DNA of 63,045 nucleotides, from positions 1 through 63,045 of the forward strand of contig NZ_BDEP01000018.1 in NCBI RefSeq assembly GCF_001662305.1. The letters run 5' to 3'. The DNA comes from Halomonas caseinilytica (lineage in GTDB: Bacteria; Pseudomonadota; Gammaproteobacteria; Pseudomonadales; Halomonadaceae). Below the pieces are notes generated by a model that did no database searches, was not told where the DNA came from, and saw only the letters and a program-made list of their open reading frames with translations. A program made the translations under genes and the position numbers. Shown here piece by piece: positions 44,844 to 58,401 of the stretch; within the stretch, counting starts at the first letter, position 1; every line of letters starts with the position of its first letter.

Positions 44844-45989
44844 TCAGCGTCGACACCGCATCATGTCGACGAAACGGTCGAACAGCGGCGACATGTCCCG
44901 GGGGCCGGGGCTCGCCTCGGGGTGTCCCTGAAAACTGAATGCCGGCCGGTCGGTGCGCTCGATACCCTGCAGGGTGCCATCGAACAGAGAACGGTGAGTG
45001 GCGCGCAAGGTGGCCGGGAGCGTGGCCTCATCGGCGGCGAAGCCGTGATTCTGGCTGGTGATCATCACTCGGCCGCTGTCGAGATCCTGCACCGGGTGGT
45101 TGGCACCATGGTGGCCGTGCCCCATCTTCACCGTCCGCGCGCCGCTGGCCAGCGCCAGCAACTGGTGGCCAAGGCAGATGCCGAAGACCGGGATGTCGGT
45201 CTCCAGAAACGACTGGATGGCACTGATGGCATAGTCGCAGGGCTCGGGATCGCCCGGGCCGTTGGAGAGGAAGATGCCATCCGGATTCATGGCCAGCACC
45301 TCTTCAGCCGAGGTCTGGGCCGGCACCACAGTCAACCGGCAGCCTCGGGAGGCCAGCATCCGCAGGATATTGCGCTTCGCGCCATAATCGTAGGCGACGA
45401 CATGATAGGGGCGCTCGCCCTGGGCCGCATCGGCGTATCCCGTGCCCAGCGACCATTCCGCCTCGCTCCACTCGTAGGATTCCGTGCAGGAGACGACCTT
45501 GGCCAGATCCATGTTCTTGAGGCCAGGGAAAGCCTTGGCCGCTTCCAGGGCACGCGCTTCGGCGTCCTCGCCCTCGGCATCAGGACCGGCCAGGATAGCG
45601 CCGTTCTGCGAGCCCTTGTCGCGCAACAGGCGGGTCAGCCGGCGCGTGTCGATATCGGCGATGCCCAGCACGTTCTGCTCCGCCAGATAATCGGACAACG
45701 ACTGCTCGGAGCGGAAGTTGCTGGCCAGCAGAGGCAGGTCGCGAATCACCAGCCCGGCGGCAGCAATCCCGGAGGACTCCACGTCTTCGCTGTTGACGCC
45801 GGTATTGCCGATGTGCGGATACGTCAGGGTGACGATCTGACGGCTATAGGAAGGGTCGGTGAGGATCTCCTGGTAGCCTGTCATGGCCGTATTGAACACC
45901 ACCTCACCGCTAGTTTGCCCATCGGCGCCAATGGCGGTGCCATGAAACACACTGCCATCTTCCAGGGCCAGTATCGCGGGTTTGTTCAA
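44844..45989 (-). CDS. carA: Carbamoyl-phosphate synthase small subunit
   Basis: Glutaminase subunit that feeds ammonia to CarB. The 381-aa product has the N-terminal CPSase domain ([31 protein letters not shown]) and a class I glutamine amidotransferase domain with the nucleophile in [14 protein letters not shown] (Cys about 270) and the catalytic HPEASPGP. It is first in the carA-carB-greA operon. The 292-bp gap to dapB holds the dapB-side terminator; I see no clear carA promoter. Confidence 0.97.
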   Translation of the reverse strand: MNKPAILALEDGSVFHGTAIGADGQTSGEVVFNTAMTGYQEILTDPSYSRQIVTLTYPHIGNTGVNSEDVESSGIAAAGLVIRDLPLLASNFRSEQSLSDYLAEQNVLGIADIDTRRLTRLLRDKGSQNGAILAGPDAEGEDAEARALEAAKAFPGLKNMDLAKVVSCTESYEWSEAEWSLGTGYADAAQGERPYHVVAYDYGAKRNILRMLASRGCRLTVVPAQTSAEEVLAMNPDGIFLSNGPGDPEPCDYAISAIQSFLETDIPVFGICLGHQLLALASGARTVKMGHGHHGANHPVQDLDSGRVMITSQNHGFAADEATLPATLRATHRSLFDGTLQGIERTDRPAFSFQGHPEASPGPRDMSPLFDRFVDMMRCRR

Positions 45990-46118
45990 CGCAACGTCCT
46001 CCCATGCTCGTCAAGGAATACTTCTCGAATGGCGCTGACAGCTCAGGCAAGCCCGGAACCGTCGCAAGGCAGACTAGACTCCCGCCTGATCGTCCCGGGG
46101 CGCCCCAGCCACCGACCC

Positions 46119-46168
46119 GCAAAAAAGCGGGACGAAACCCGACAATGAAGACCGGTTTCATCCCGCTT
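46119..46168 (-). terminator. Terminator hairpin between dapB and carA
   Basis: On the minus strand, AAGCGGGA (from 46168) pairs with TCCCGCTT (to 46125), with a second inner pairing GAAACC/GGTTTC, and is followed by a T6 run. It is 114 nt past dapB and about 130 nt before carA. It could end dapB transcription or attenuate read-through into carAB. Confidence 0.75.
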
Positions 46169-46281
46169 GTTGTCATTCGCTCGGAATGCTGGGCCGACGC
46201 AACAAGCGTTTGCGCGGCGAGTGCCGGCGCCCGGCCAAAATTTGGGGGATTTTAAAGCATCCGAGGCCGCTCGGCTACCCT

Positions 46282-48186
<1,905 letters not shown>

Positions 48187-48210
<24 letters not shown>

Positions 48211-49119
48211 GCCCCCAGCACTCGGCCGGCTGCTGCCAGCGTCATGACGCAGCAACAGCGCGATGGCCACCAGCACCATGAGACTGCCCGGCAACCAGGC
48301 CCAATCCAGGCTCCGGGGAACACGCAGGAAGAGCACGAGCATGGAGACGAACGGCACCAGATAGCCGTAAGCGGTAATCGCCCCGGGCGTCAGCACCAGG
48401 GTCGCACGCTGCATCAACCAGAAGGTCAAGGCACTGGAAAACAGCCCCAGGTAGACGAGCAGCAACGCATCGGACCAGACCATCGCCGAGAAGCGCGACA
48501 CCGGCTCCATTGCCACGCCCAGAGCGCCGATCAATATGCCGCCCAACCCCAGGCTCCAGAAAGTCCGCACCGCCGCCGAGGCCGGCAGCCGTCCCGCATT
48601 CAGCCCCCACTTGGAGAGCACCGGATAGAATGCCGAACAGAGGCAGCCAACGAAGAACACGGCCTCGCCCATGCCGAAGCGTATCTGGCCGCCCCGCACC
48701 AGTGCCTCGGCATAGGCCAGCGCCAAGGCCCCGACGGCCCCCAGCGCGAGGATCGCCGGCAACCGCCAGGCCAGACGCTCCACGCGGAATCCGAGCCCAA
48801 GCCCATAGGCAAGCAGCGGCACGGTGACATAAAGCGTGGCCATGGACAGCGCCGTGGCATGATGCGCGGCCCAGAACATGGCACCGAAGAACCCTGCCAG
48901 ACACAGGCCCATCAGCACGTAGACCGGCAAGGCCCGGCGCGTGAGCGCAAAGCCCTCGGCCCGATATGCCAACGGCCATAGTCCCAGACAGGCAATGGCG
49001 AAACGCAGGGCAGTGAGCAACATCGGTGGCAGCGCGCTCATCAGCCCCACGGCAGGAAACGACAGGCCCACCAATGCCGCCCAGAGCAGCATGCCCAGAT
49101 GGGCGGTTCGGGCCGTCAT
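48187..49119 (-). CDS. EamA/DMT family transporter
   Basis: Inner-membrane protein of 310 aa with ten predicted hydrophobic segments in two EamA repeats (about 8-135 and 150-285). The second repeat has LGLFSSALTFWLMQRATLVLTPGAITAYGYLVPFVSM, typical of metabolite exporters in this superfamily. The substrate cannot be told. It starts 3 bp after the DUF2218 gene stop, so the two are probably cotranscribed. Confidence 0.88.
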
Positions 49120-49122
49120 GGC

Positions 49123-49404
49123 TCAGTTCTCCCAGATGATATCCAGGGATTCCTTGCCGGACATGCGCTCGAGGTGGCTCGCCACCACACCTTCCAGATG
49201 GTCCAGCCCCTCCTCGTCCAGAGATTCGACCGCCACCTTCAGCTTGTCCTGTTCGGCGCGCAGCAGGCAGCTTCCGTTGTCGAAGGTGATCCGCCCCTCC
49301 CCTTCTCCTTGCTCCACCTCCAGCTTGTGCGCCCAGTGCTTGCAAAGCCGGTTGATCAGCTTGTCGCCGGATTCGGTGACAATCTCGGCACGTGAAATCG
49401 GCAT
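49123..49404 (-). CDS. DUF2218 domain protein
   Basis: A 93-aa acidic cytoplasmic protein. It resembles DUF2218: AEIVTESGDKLINRLCKHWAHKLEV, then GRITFDNGSCLLRAEQDKLKVAVESLDEEGLDHLEGVVASHLERM. The domain often occurs beside, or fused to, siderophore-utilisation proteins. That fits the divergent iron-type ABC importer next door, but its function is not established. The start at 49404 has GAGGGAGGG upstream; 38 more open codons upstream look non-coding. Confidence 0.8.
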   Translation of the reverse strand: MPISRAEIVTESGDKLINRLCKHWAHKLEVEQGEGEGRITFDNGSCLLRAEQDKLKVAVESLDEEGLDHLEGVVASHLERMSGKESLDIIWEN

Positions 49405-49553
49405 AACGCCCTCCCTCACTCCTCGGTCATGAATGCTCAGCCTATGACGACGCTCCCCTCTGACGCCAGCCCCGCCTCCACGAACCCTCCGTTCGGTTTC
49501 TCGAAACGAGACTTCCACATCTCGACAACATCGGGCGATTACGCCAAACTGGC

Positions 49554-49582
49554 CCGTTGCAAATAGGAACGATCTGCAACGG
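49554..49582 (+). promoter_or_regulatory. Inverted repeat upstream of the iron-type ABC operon
   Basis: CCGTTGCA (49554-49561) and TGCAACGG (49575-49582) are exact inverses separated by 13 nt, 68 nt before the binding-protein ATG and in the gap to the divergent DUF2218 gene. The inner 19 bp match a Fur box poorly (about 9 of 19), so this looks like a different operator or an RNA hairpin. Confidence 0.45.
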
Positions 49583-49649
49583 CGAGCTCCATATCGCCGT
49601 GCTCGTCGACGCCTCGAACCTGTCGACCCACCAGCGAGTGACGAAACTC

Positions 49650-50777
49650 ATGCATGCCCCTCTGCTCAAGACCCTCGGCGGTCTCGTTCTCACACTCGTC
49701 GGCACGGCCGTCCATGCCGACGAGATCACCGTCACTGACGTTGCCGGCCGCGAGGTCACCGTCGATGCCCCCGTCGATCGCGTCATCCTCGGGGAAGGCC
49801 GCCAGATCTATCTGCTCGCCGCCTTGCAACCGGAGGATCCGTTCGCGCACGTGGTGGGCTGGCGAGAAGATTTCTCCCAGGCTGATCCGGACAACTACGC
49901 CGCCTATGCCGAGCGCTTCCCTGAGTTGAAGGAAATTCCCACCTTCGGAGGTTTCAAGGATGGCACCTTCGATGTCGAACAGGCCGCCGCTCTCGATCCC
50001 GATGTCGTGCTGATGAACCTCGAGGCCAAGACCGCCACCGAAGACGCCGCCTATGACGACAAGCTCGCCGAGCTGGGCATTCCCATCGTCTACGTCGACT
50101 TCCGCGAAGCGCCGCTCGAGCACACCGTTCCGTCCATGCGGCTGATGGGCAAGCTGCTCGGCGAGGAGGAGGCGGCCGATGCCTTCATCGATTTCGCCGA
50201 TGCGCAGATGGCGCGCGTCACCGAGACGATCGAGGACGCCGACCCCGAGCGACCACGTGTCTTCATCGACCGTGCCGGCGGCTATTCGGAAGACTGCTGC
50301 ATGAGCTTCGGCCCCGGCAATTTCGGCGAGTACGTCGAGATCGCCGGCGGCACCAATATCGCCAAGGACATCATTCCGAACACCTTCGGCACACTGAACC
50401 CCGAGCAGATCATCGCCGCCAACCCGCAGCATGTCGTGGTGACCGGCGGTAACTGGGATGCCTACGTGCCCGGTGGCGATTGGGTCGGCGTGGGCCCCGG
50501 CGCCGACATGACGGCCGCGCGCGCCAAGCTCGAAGCGCTGACCGAGCGCACGGCCATGACAGGCATCGAGGCCGTCGAGAACGACAATGTCCACGCCATC
50601 TGGCACCAGTTCTACAACAGCCCCTACTATTTCGTCGCCGTGCAACAACTGGCCAAGTGGCTCCACCCCGAGCTCTTCGCCGACCTCGACCCTGAAGCGA
50701 CGATGGAAGAATTGCACCAGCGCTTCCTGCCGGTGGATTACGCGCCGGGGTACTGGGTCTCGCTGAAGGAACACTGA
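49650..50777 (+). CDS. ABC transporter substrate-binding protein, iron/siderophore type
   Basis: Periplasmic class III (TroA-like) binding protein of 375 aa. The signal peptide cleaves near VHA-DE (about residue 24). The mature N-terminus ITVTDVAGREVTVDAPVDRVILGEGRQIYLLAAL is typical of ferric-siderophore or haem binding proteins. FGTLNPEQIIAANPQHVVVTGG and a long linking helix follow. The ligand is not determinable. The start at 49650 begins the signal peptide. It heads a tight three-gene importer. Confidence 0.9.
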   Translation: MHAPLLKTLGGLVLTLVGTAVHADEITVTDVAGREVTVDAPVDRVILGEGRQIYLLAALQPEDPFAHVVGWREDFSQADPDNYAAYAERFPELKEIPTFGGFKDGTFDVEQAAALDPDVVLMNLEAKTATEDAAYDDKLAELGIPIVYVDFREAPLEHTVPSMRLMGKLLGEEEAADAFIDFADAQMARVTETIEDADPERPRVFIDRAGGYSEDCCMSFGPGNFGEYVEIAGGTNIAKDIIPNTFGTLNPEQIIAANPQHVVVTGGNWDAYVPGGDWVGVGPGADMTAARAKLEALTERTAMTGIEAVENDNVHAIWHQFYNSPYYFVAVQQLAKWLHPELFADLDPEATMEELHQRFLPVDYAPGYWVSLKEH

Positions 50778-50778
50778 G

Positions 50779-51864
50779 ATGCACGCCTCGCCTCCCGACC
50801 AAGCCGCCGCCACAACGTCCTCCACGCTCCAGGGACGCGGCTTCTACCGTCAGCTGGTGGTACGGCGGCAATGGATCCTGGCCGCCCTGACGCTGGCGCT
50901 GTGCCTGAGCCTGTGTATCGACCTCGCTCTGGGGCCGGCCCGCTTCAGCCTGGGCGAAGTGATCGCCGCGCTCTTCTCCCCGGAGGCCGTCAGCCCGCAG
51001 GTTCGGGTGATCCTGTGGGACATCCGCATGCCGGTCGCGCTGATGGCGCTGGTGGTCGGCGCCAGCCTGTCGGTGGCCGGCGCCCAGATGCAGACCATCC
51101 TCAGCAACCCGCTGGCCAGCCCCTTCACGCTGGGCATCTCCGCCGGGGCCAGCTTCGGCGCCGCCTTGGCACTGGCCTTCGGCGTGGTGATCGTACCCGC
51201 CGCGATCGAATACGTGATCCCGATCAATGCCTTCATCATGGCCATGCTGACGGCCTTCGCGATCCATGCGTTGAGCCTCAAGCGCGGTGTCACCATCGAG
51301 ACCATCGTGTTGCTGGGCATTGCCATGGTGTTCATCTTCAACTCGCTGATGGCACTGATTCAGTTCTTCGCCAGCCAGCAAGCGGTCGCCGCGGTGGTGT
51401 TCTGGACCATGGGCAGCCTGACCAAGGCCACCTGGCCCAAGGTCGGCATCGCCACCGCCGTGCTGGTCGTGGTGCTGCCATTGCTCGCACGCCATGGCTG
51501 GGCGCTCACCGCCATGCGGCTGGGAGACGCCAAGGCCGAGAGCCTGGGCGTGAAACCCCGGGCACTGCGGCTGGAAGTCCTGGTGCTGGTCTCGTTGCTC
51601 GCCGCCATCGCCGTGGCCTTCGTCGGCACCATCGGCTTCATCGGCCTGGTCGGACCGCATATCGCCCGCCTGCTAATGGGCGAGGATCAGCGCTTCTTCC
51701 TGCCGGGTGCGGCGCTGTGCGGTGCCCTGATCCTCTCCATCGGCTCGGTACTGTCGAAGATCATCCTGCCCGGCACCATCATTCCCATCGGCATCATCAC
51801 TTCGCTGGTCGGCATTCCGTTCTTCCTGTTCCTCGTCCTCAACCACAAGAAGTCCGCATGGTAA
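50779..51864 (+). CDS. FecCD-family iron ABC transporter permease
   Basis: Inner-membrane permease of 361 aa with about nine or ten transmembrane segments. Family motifs are WDIRMPVALMALVVGASLSVAGAQMQTILSNPLASPFTLGISAGASFGA and the cytoplasmic coupling region FVGTIGFIGLVGPHIARLLMGEDQRFFLP. It starts 1 bp after the binding-protein stop and overlaps the ATPase gene by 7 bp. Confidence 0.95.
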   Translation: MHASPPDQAAATTSSTLQGRGFYRQLVVRRQWILAALTLALCLSLCIDLALGPARFSLGEVIAALFSPEAVSPQVRVILWDIRMPVALMALVVGASLSVAGAQMQTILSNPLASPFTLGISAGASFGAALALAFGVVIVPAAIEYVIPINAFIMAMLTAFAIHALSLKRGVTIETIVLLGIAMVFIFNSLMALIQFFASQQAVAAVVFWTMGSLTKATWPKVGIATAVLVVVLPLLARHGWALTAMRLGDAKAESLGVKPRALRLEVLVLVSLLAAIAVAFVGTIGFIGLVGPHIARLLMGEDQRFFLPGAALCGALILSIGSVLSKIILPGTIIPIGIITSLVGIPFFLFLVLNHKKSAW

Positions 51865-52607
51865 CGCTCACGCTCGACCGCCTGACGGCCCACTATGGCC
51901 GCCGCCAGATCCTTTCCGAGATCAGCACGCCACCGCTCGAGGGCGGCCGGGTCGTCGCCCTGCTCGGCCCCAATGCTGCAGGCAAGTCCACGCTGTTCCG
52001 GCGCATCCTCGGCCTGATCGGTGGCGGTGGCAGCGTGCGCATCGACGGCGCCACCCACGAACGCCCTCTGGCCTACATGCCGCAGGACACCGGCGCGAAT
52101 GCCGTGCTGAGCGTCTATGAATCGGTGCTGCTGGCCCGCATGCAGGGGCGCAGGTTGAAAGTCCAGGCCGAAGACCTCGCCGAGGTCGACCGTGCCCTGC
52201 ACGAACTGGGCATCGTCGACCTGGGAGAGCGTGACATCGGCGACTTGAGCGGCGGCCAGCGCCAACTGGTGGGCGCGGCCCAAGCTCTCGTGCAAGACCC
52301 CGAGATCCTGCTGCTCGACGAGCCTACCTCCGCGCTGGACCTGCATCGTCAGATCCAGCTGCTGTCGATCCTGAGGCGGCTCGCCCGTGAGCGCCGCATG
52401 CTGATCCTCGCCGCCCTGCATGACCTAGGTCAGGCACTGCGTTTCACGGATGAGGCCATCATGCTGGAAAGCGGTCGCCTGATCGCCTGCGGACCGACCG
52501 CACAGGTCGTCACCCCCGAGCTGCTGCGCCAGATCTACCGCGTGGAGACCCGCATCGAGGCCTGCTCACAGGGCTCGCCCCAGCTCATCGTCGAAGGGGC
52601 CACCTGA
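51858..52607 (+). CDS. Iron ABC transporter ATP-binding protein
   Basis: A 249-aa ATPase of the FecE/BtuD type that powers the adjacent permease. It has Walker A LLGPNAAGKSTLFR (about residues 35-45), the Q-loop MPQDTG, the signature DLSGGQRQLV, Walker B ILLLDEPTSALD and an H-loop in LAALHDLGQALRF. Its last 23 bp overlap the convergent EamA gene. Confidence 0.95.
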   Translation: MVTLTLDRLTAHYGRRQILSEISTPPLEGGRVVALLGPNAAGKSTLFRRILGLIGGGGSVRIDGATHERPLAYMPQDTGANAVLSVYESVLLARMQGRRLKVQAEDLAEVDRALHELGIVDLGERDIGDLSGGQRQLVGAAQALVQDPEILLLDEPTSALDLHRQIQLLSILRRLARERRMLILAALHDLGQALRFTDEAIMLESGRLIACGPTAQVVTPELLRQIYRVETRIEACSQGSPQLIVEGAT

Positions 52608-53484
52608 CGCGGCGCCCTTCCATGGCGGCCAGCCCGGCGCCGCCCAACACCAGGGGGAGCGCGACCAGAAAGCCCGGCGACAGCGGCAGCCCGAAGATCA
52701 GCAGATCGGCCAGCACCGGCCAGATCAGCGCAACATATTCGAAGGGCGCCAGGCGCGACACCTCGGCAAAACGCAGCGCCAGCGTCATGCAGATATGGGC
52801 CGCTCCACCGAACAGGCCGGCCAGGATCAGCATCGTCAGCGTCGTCCCCGAGACCTCGACCCAGCCCAGCGGCCAGGTGGCCAGGCCCGCCAACGCCGTG
52901 ACCAGCACGAAATAGAAGGCAATGGAGGCCGGCGTCTCGGTGCGCGAAATGCGCCGCACCGTGACCAGTGCTCCCGCCGTCAGCAAGGCAGCCAGAATGC
53001 CCAGGCCATATCCCGGGAGACGCCCGGCCTGCTCCCCGTTGCCCAGATCGGGCACCACCAGCGCCGCCACGCCGCCCAGCACCAGCGCCAGGGCCGCCGC
53101 TCGATGGAGAGTGAAGCGCTCTCCCAGCAACAGCACACCCCCCACCGCCATGGCCACCGGCGCCAGTTGCGCCAACAGCGTGGCCTCGGCCACCGGGAGT
53201 CTGGCCACCGCCGCGAAGGAGGCGAACATCGCTGCCGCCCCCAGCCCCGAGCGCACCAGATGCCCAGCGGGACGCCGCGTCGCCAGTGCACGGGGAAACT
53301 CGTGCCGCCAGATCATGAACATCACGATAGGCAACAGTGCAAAGGCCGAGCGGAAGAACACGGTCTGCCCCAGCGGCACCGCCGTGCTCACCGCCTTGAC
53401 GCACACCATCATCCCCGTGAACAGCACACCGGAGAGCAGCCTGAGCAGAATGCCGGCCAGCGGCCGATCCATGGCGTCGGTCAT
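52585..53484 (-). CDS. EamA/DMT family transporter
   Basis: A 299-aa inner-membrane protein with about ten hydrophobic segments in two EamA repeats. It starts MTDAMDRPLAGILLRLLSGVLFTGMMVCVKA, and the second repeat includes LFGGAAHICMTLALRFAEVSRLAPFEYVALIWPVLADLLIFG. It resembles RarD/RhaT-type exporters of unknown substrate. The start at 53484 overlaps the upstream LysE-type gene by 4 bp, so two exporters are cotranslated. Confidence 0.88.
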   Translation of the reverse strand: MTDAMDRPLAGILLRLLSGVLFTGMMVCVKAVSTAVPLGQTVFFRSAFALLPIVMFMIWRHEFPRALATRRPAGHLVRSGLGAAAMFASFAAVARLPVAEATLLAQLAPVAMAVGGVLLLGERFTLHRAAALALVLGGVAALVVPDLGNGEQAGRLPGYGLGILAALLTAGALVTVRRISRTETPASIAFYFVLVTALAGLATWPLGWVEVSGTTLTMLILAGLFGGAAHICMTLALRFAEVSRLAPFEYVALIWPVLADLLIFGLPLSPGFLVALPLVLGGAGLAAMEGRRVRWPLRR

Positions 53485-54113
53485 GAAATTCCCTGTCGAT
53501 AGACCTGTGTCAGACCGTGTGCGCCCAGGCTGGCCAGCAAACCGCCGCCCAGGCGCTGGGCGAGGCGCGTCGAGCCCCGCGGCCCCTGCAGCCAGCGACG
53601 CAAGGGCGCGGCCAGCATCACCACGACCACGTCGGCCGAGGAGAACAGGAAGTTTGTGGCGATGCCCAGCCAGAGCAACTGCCACCCCATCGCCATGCCG
53701 GCCTCCGGCTGCGCGAACTGCGGCAGGAAGGCCACGAAGAACAGTGCCGTCTTCGGGTTGAGTATCTCGACCAGCATGCTGTCGATCAACGCCCGACGGC
53801 TACCCTTGCCGGCACCCTCCGACGCGTCGGGCGAGCCGATGCCGCGTCGCCACAGGCGCATGCCGACCCACAACAGATAACAGCCGCCGATGACCTTCAT
53901 GGCCACATAGGCGGGCGGCACGGCGGCAAACAGCGCCGCTAGCCCCAGCGCCGCGGCGATCACATGGACATAGCAGCCGAGGTGAACGCCCAGTACCGCA
54001 CCGAATCCTGCTCGCCGCCCTCGCCCCAGCGTCTGGGCGGCGGTATACAGCATGGCGGGACCGGGCAGATAGGCGAAACCCAGGGCGGCAATCACGAAGG
54101 CGAGCCATTCCAT
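53481..54113 (-). CDS. LysE/RhtB family amino-acid exporter
   Basis: A 210-aa inner-membrane protein with about six transmembrane segments. Signatures are LPGPAMLYTAAQTLGRGRRAGFGAVLGVHLGCYVHV (about residues 15-50) and the central SMLVEILNPKTALFFVAFLPQF. Members export amino acids such as threonine, homoserine or leucine; the substrate here is unknown. The start at 54113 begins MEWLAFVIA. It is coupled to the following EamA gene. Confidence 0.92.
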   Translation of the reverse strand: MEWLAFVIAALGFAYLPGPAMLYTAAQTLGRGRRAGFGAVLGVHLGCYVHVIAAALGLAALFAAVPPAYVAMKVIGGCYLLWVGMRLWRRGIGSPDASEGAGKGSRRALIDSMLVEILNPKTALFFVAFLPQFAQPEAGMAMGWQLLWLGIATNFLFSSADVVVVMLAAPLRRWLQGPRGSTRLAQRLGGGLLASLGAHGLTQVYRQGIS

Positions 54114-54169
54114 GACACAGAGTCCTTCTCGGCAGGGGAATCCATTACGGTAGAACGGCGGGCACACAA

Positions 54170-54201
54170 AGAAAAGCCCCCGCCGGGAGAACGGCGGGGG
54201 C
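54170..54201 (-). terminator. Intrinsic terminator of dnaJ
   Basis: GCCCCCGCCG (54176-54185) and CGGCGGGGGC (54192-54201) form a 10-bp stem. On the minus strand it is followed by TTTTCTTTG. It lies 29 nt past the dnaJ stop. Confidence 0.85.
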
Positions 54202-54229
54202 GACAGAAGCGCTTACGACACCTCGTACC

Positions 54230-55369
54230 TCAAGGCTTCATGTCCTCGAAGAACTTCTTCACGCCATCGAAGAAATTGCTCTTCTTCGGCGAGTGATGGC
54301 TGTTGCTGCCGTCCAGGCTGTCCTGGAAGCGGCGCAGCAGGTCCTTCTGTTCCTCGCTGAGCTTGACCGGCGTCTCGACCACCACCTTGCACAGCAGGTC
54401 GCCGGCGGGGCCACCACGCACCGGTTTCACGCCCTTGCCCTTGAGGCGGAACATCTTGCCGGTCTGGGTCTCGGGCGGAATCTTGAGCTTCACCCGGCCA
54501 TCCAGGGTCGGCACTTCCAGCTCGCCGCCGAGGGTGGCGTCGACGAAGTTGATCGGCACCTCGCACTGCAGGTGACGCCCGTCGCGCTCGAAGATATGGT
54601 GCGGCTTGATTGCCACCTGTACGTAGAGGTCGCCGGGCGGCCCGCCGTTGATACCCGCCTCGCCTTCGGCGTTGAGGCGAATCCGGTCGCCGGTATCGAC
54701 ACCGGCCGGAATCTTCACCGAAAGCGTGCGCGTCTCGCGCACCCGACCTTCGCCATTGCACTTGTGGCAGGGCACCTTGATGTGCTGGCCGCTGCCGTGA
54801 CAGGTCGGGCAGGTCTGCTGCACGGCGAAGAAACCCTGCTGCATGCGCACCTGGCCGTGGCCGTGACAGGTCGGGCAGGTCTCCTTGCTGGAACCAGGCT
54901 CGGCACCATCGCCATCGCAGCGCTCGCACTCGATGTGGCGCGGCACGCGGATATCCACGCTGGTGCCCGCCACGGCGCTCTCGAGATCGAGCTCGAGATT
55001 GTAGCGCAGATCGCTGCCGCGCTGCGGGGCATTCGGGTTGCGGCGCGCTCCGCCACCGCCGAAGATGTCGCCGAAGACATCGCCGAAGATGTCGCTGAAG
55101 CCGCCGGCTCCCGCACCGCCGAAGCCGCCGCCACCGGCCTGGCCATCGACGCCGGCATGGCCGAACTGGTCATAGGCCGCGCGCTTCTCGCTGTCGGTCA
55201 GGACCTCATAGGCCTCGGAAACCTCGCGGAACTTCTCCGCGGCGGTGTCATCGTCCGGATTACGGTCCGGATGGTATTTCTGTGCCAGGCGCCGGTAGGC
55301 CTTCTTGATCTCTTTCTGATCGGCCCCGCGCTCTATGCCCAGCACCTCGTAATAGTCACGCTTGGACAT
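54230..55369 (-). CDS. dnaJ: Chaperone protein DnaJ
   Basis: Co-chaperone that delivers substrates to DnaK and stimulates its ATPase. The 379-aa type I J-protein has the J domain with HPD in KYHPDRNPD (about residue 33) and a Gly/Phe-rich linker (about 72-110). Four CxxCxGxG zinc-finger repeats follow (about 140-205), then the C-terminal substrate domains. It is last in grpE-dnaK-dnaJ, 92 bp after dnaK. Confidence 0.98.
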   Translation of the reverse strand: MSKRDYYEVLGIERGADQKEIKKAYRRLAQKYHPDRNPDDDTAAEKFREVSEAYEVLTDSEKRAAYDQFGHAGVDGQAGGGGFGGAGAGGFSDIFGDVFGDIFGGGGARRNPNAPQRGSDLRYNLELDLESAVAGTSVDIRVPRHIECERCDGDGAEPGSSKETCPTCHGHGQVRMQQGFFAVQQTCPTCHGSGQHIKVPCHKCNGEGRVRETRTLSVKIPAGVDTGDRIRLNAEGEAGINGGPPGDLYVQVAIKPHHIFERDGRHLQCEVPINFVDATLGGELEVPTLDGRVKLKIPPETQTGKMFRLKGKGVKPVRGGPAGDLLCKVVVETPVKLSEEQKDLLRRFQDSLDGSNSHHSPKKSNFFDGVKKFFEDMKP

Positions 55370-55461
55370 GTGTCTGTCCGCCTCCGTAGCGACGCTGCGG
55401 AAACACCAACGCGGGAGTCGTGCCCCCGCGCTGGCGTCAGCCGTGATTCAGACGTCGTGGT

Positions 55462-57402
<1,941 letters not shown>

Positions 57403-57529
57403 AGGAAATCCTCGAAATATCGATGTTGCAGATTCGTTCGTGTGCGCGGCTTTCACCGCGGGGTTGCCGTCTATCTGGGGGCCCTCGGCGCCTTTTCAAG
57501 GGCTCCGGGCCGCTTTTCGGCGCGAAATG

Positions 57530-58180
57530 TCACTCGGCGGCCTGACTGACCACTACCATTGCCGGGCGCACCAGACGACCGTTGAGCAGATACCCCTTCT
57601 GGATCACTTCCATCACGCTGTTGGGTTCCAGCTCAGCGTTGGGCACCATCGTCACGGCTTCATGGTACTGCGGGTCGAACGGCTCGCCGGCAGGATCGAC
57701 CACTTCGACGCCGAACTTGCCCAGCACGTCGAGCTGCATCTTCAGCGTCATGGAGACGCCCTCGCGATGCGCCTCGGTGGCGTCCTCGCCCATGGCGTCC
57801 AGCGCCTTCTCCAGGCTGTCGACCACGGGCAGCAGCTCCTTGATGAACTTCTCCAGCGCGAACTTGCGGGCCTTCTCGGCCTCCTGCTCGGCACGCCGAC
57901 GCACGTTCTGCGCCTCGGCGGCGGCTCGCAGCGACTGGTCCTTGGCCTCGGCCAGGCTCTGTTCGAGCTCCTCGACCTTGGCAGCCAGGACCTCGGCTTC
58001 CGGGTTGTCCGGCGTTTCGCCTTCTTCTTCCTGCACTTCGCCTTCTTCCTGGGTCTGCTCGGCGCGCTCGACAGCCTCCTCGAGCTCGCCCTCCACGGAC
58101 TCCGGCTCCACCTGGGCGTCGGACTCCTCCTGTTGACGGGAGAGCTCGTCGTCCAGCGGGGTCTGCGGATCTTTGGCCAT
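57530..58180 (-). CDS. grpE: Nucleotide exchange factor GrpE
   Basis: Releases ADP from DnaK. The 216-aa product has an acidic, probably disordered N-terminus (about 1-65) and a long coiled coil ([35 protein letters not shown]). The C-terminal beta domain has [26 protein letters not shown]. The start is [11 protein letters not shown] at 58180 with GGAGG upstream; the 35 codons before it contain the 5' leader. It is preceded by a clear sigma-32 promoter. Confidence 0.97.
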   Translation of the reverse strand: MAKDPQTPLDDELSRQQEESDAQVEPESVEGELEEAVERAEQTQEEGEVQEEEGETPDNPEAEVLAAKVEELEQSLAEAKDQSLRAAAEAQNVRRRAEQEAEKARKFALEKFIKELLPVVDSLEKALDAMGEDATEAHREGVSMTLKMQLDVLGKFGVEVVDPAGEPFDPQYHEAVTMVPNAELEPNSVMEVIQKGYLLNGRLVRPAMVVVSQAAE

Positions 58181-58260
58181 GTGTGCCTCCTGAATGACGG
58201 CCGGCGGCCATGGGCCGCCTGCAAGACATGTTGTCGGGGTGAATCGTCGTTGCGGGGTAT

Positions 58261-58286
58261 ATGGGGCTGACTGCTCGGAACTCAAG
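58261..58286 (-). promoter_or_regulatory. Sigma-32 heat-shock promoter of grpE-dnaK-dnaJ
   Basis: On the minus strand, CTTGAG (58286-58281), a 14-nt spacer and CCCCAT (58266-58261) match the RpoH consensus CTTGAA/CCCCAT almost exactly. Transcription would start near 58253, leaving a leader of about 73 nt before grpE. Confidence 0.85.
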
Positions 58287-58316
58287 GCACCCGATCGAGC
58301 GGATTGATATCGTGCG

Positions 58317-58372
58317 TTGTTCCGGGACTTGAACTACTGTATAAACGCACAAGGCAATGGATGTATAACCAG
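58317..58372 (+). promoter_or_regulatory. recN promoter with two degenerate LexA-type boxes
   Basis: TTGTTC (58317-58322), a 17-nt spacer and TATAAA (58340-58345) form the promoter. Overlapping the -10 is CTG-N10-CAA (58337-58352), and 4 nt later ATG-N10-CAG (58357-58372). Each differs from the SOS half-site pair CTG...CAG in one arm. Two LexA boxes at recN are known from enteric bacteria; binding here is inference. Confidence 0.55.
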
Positions 58373-58401
58373 TGGATTCCGGAAGGCCCCGGGGAGGCAT
58401 C

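Noticed and set aside
49561..49579. Possible Fur box upstream of the iron-type ABC operon
   Set aside because: Only about 9 of 19 positions match the Fur consensus.
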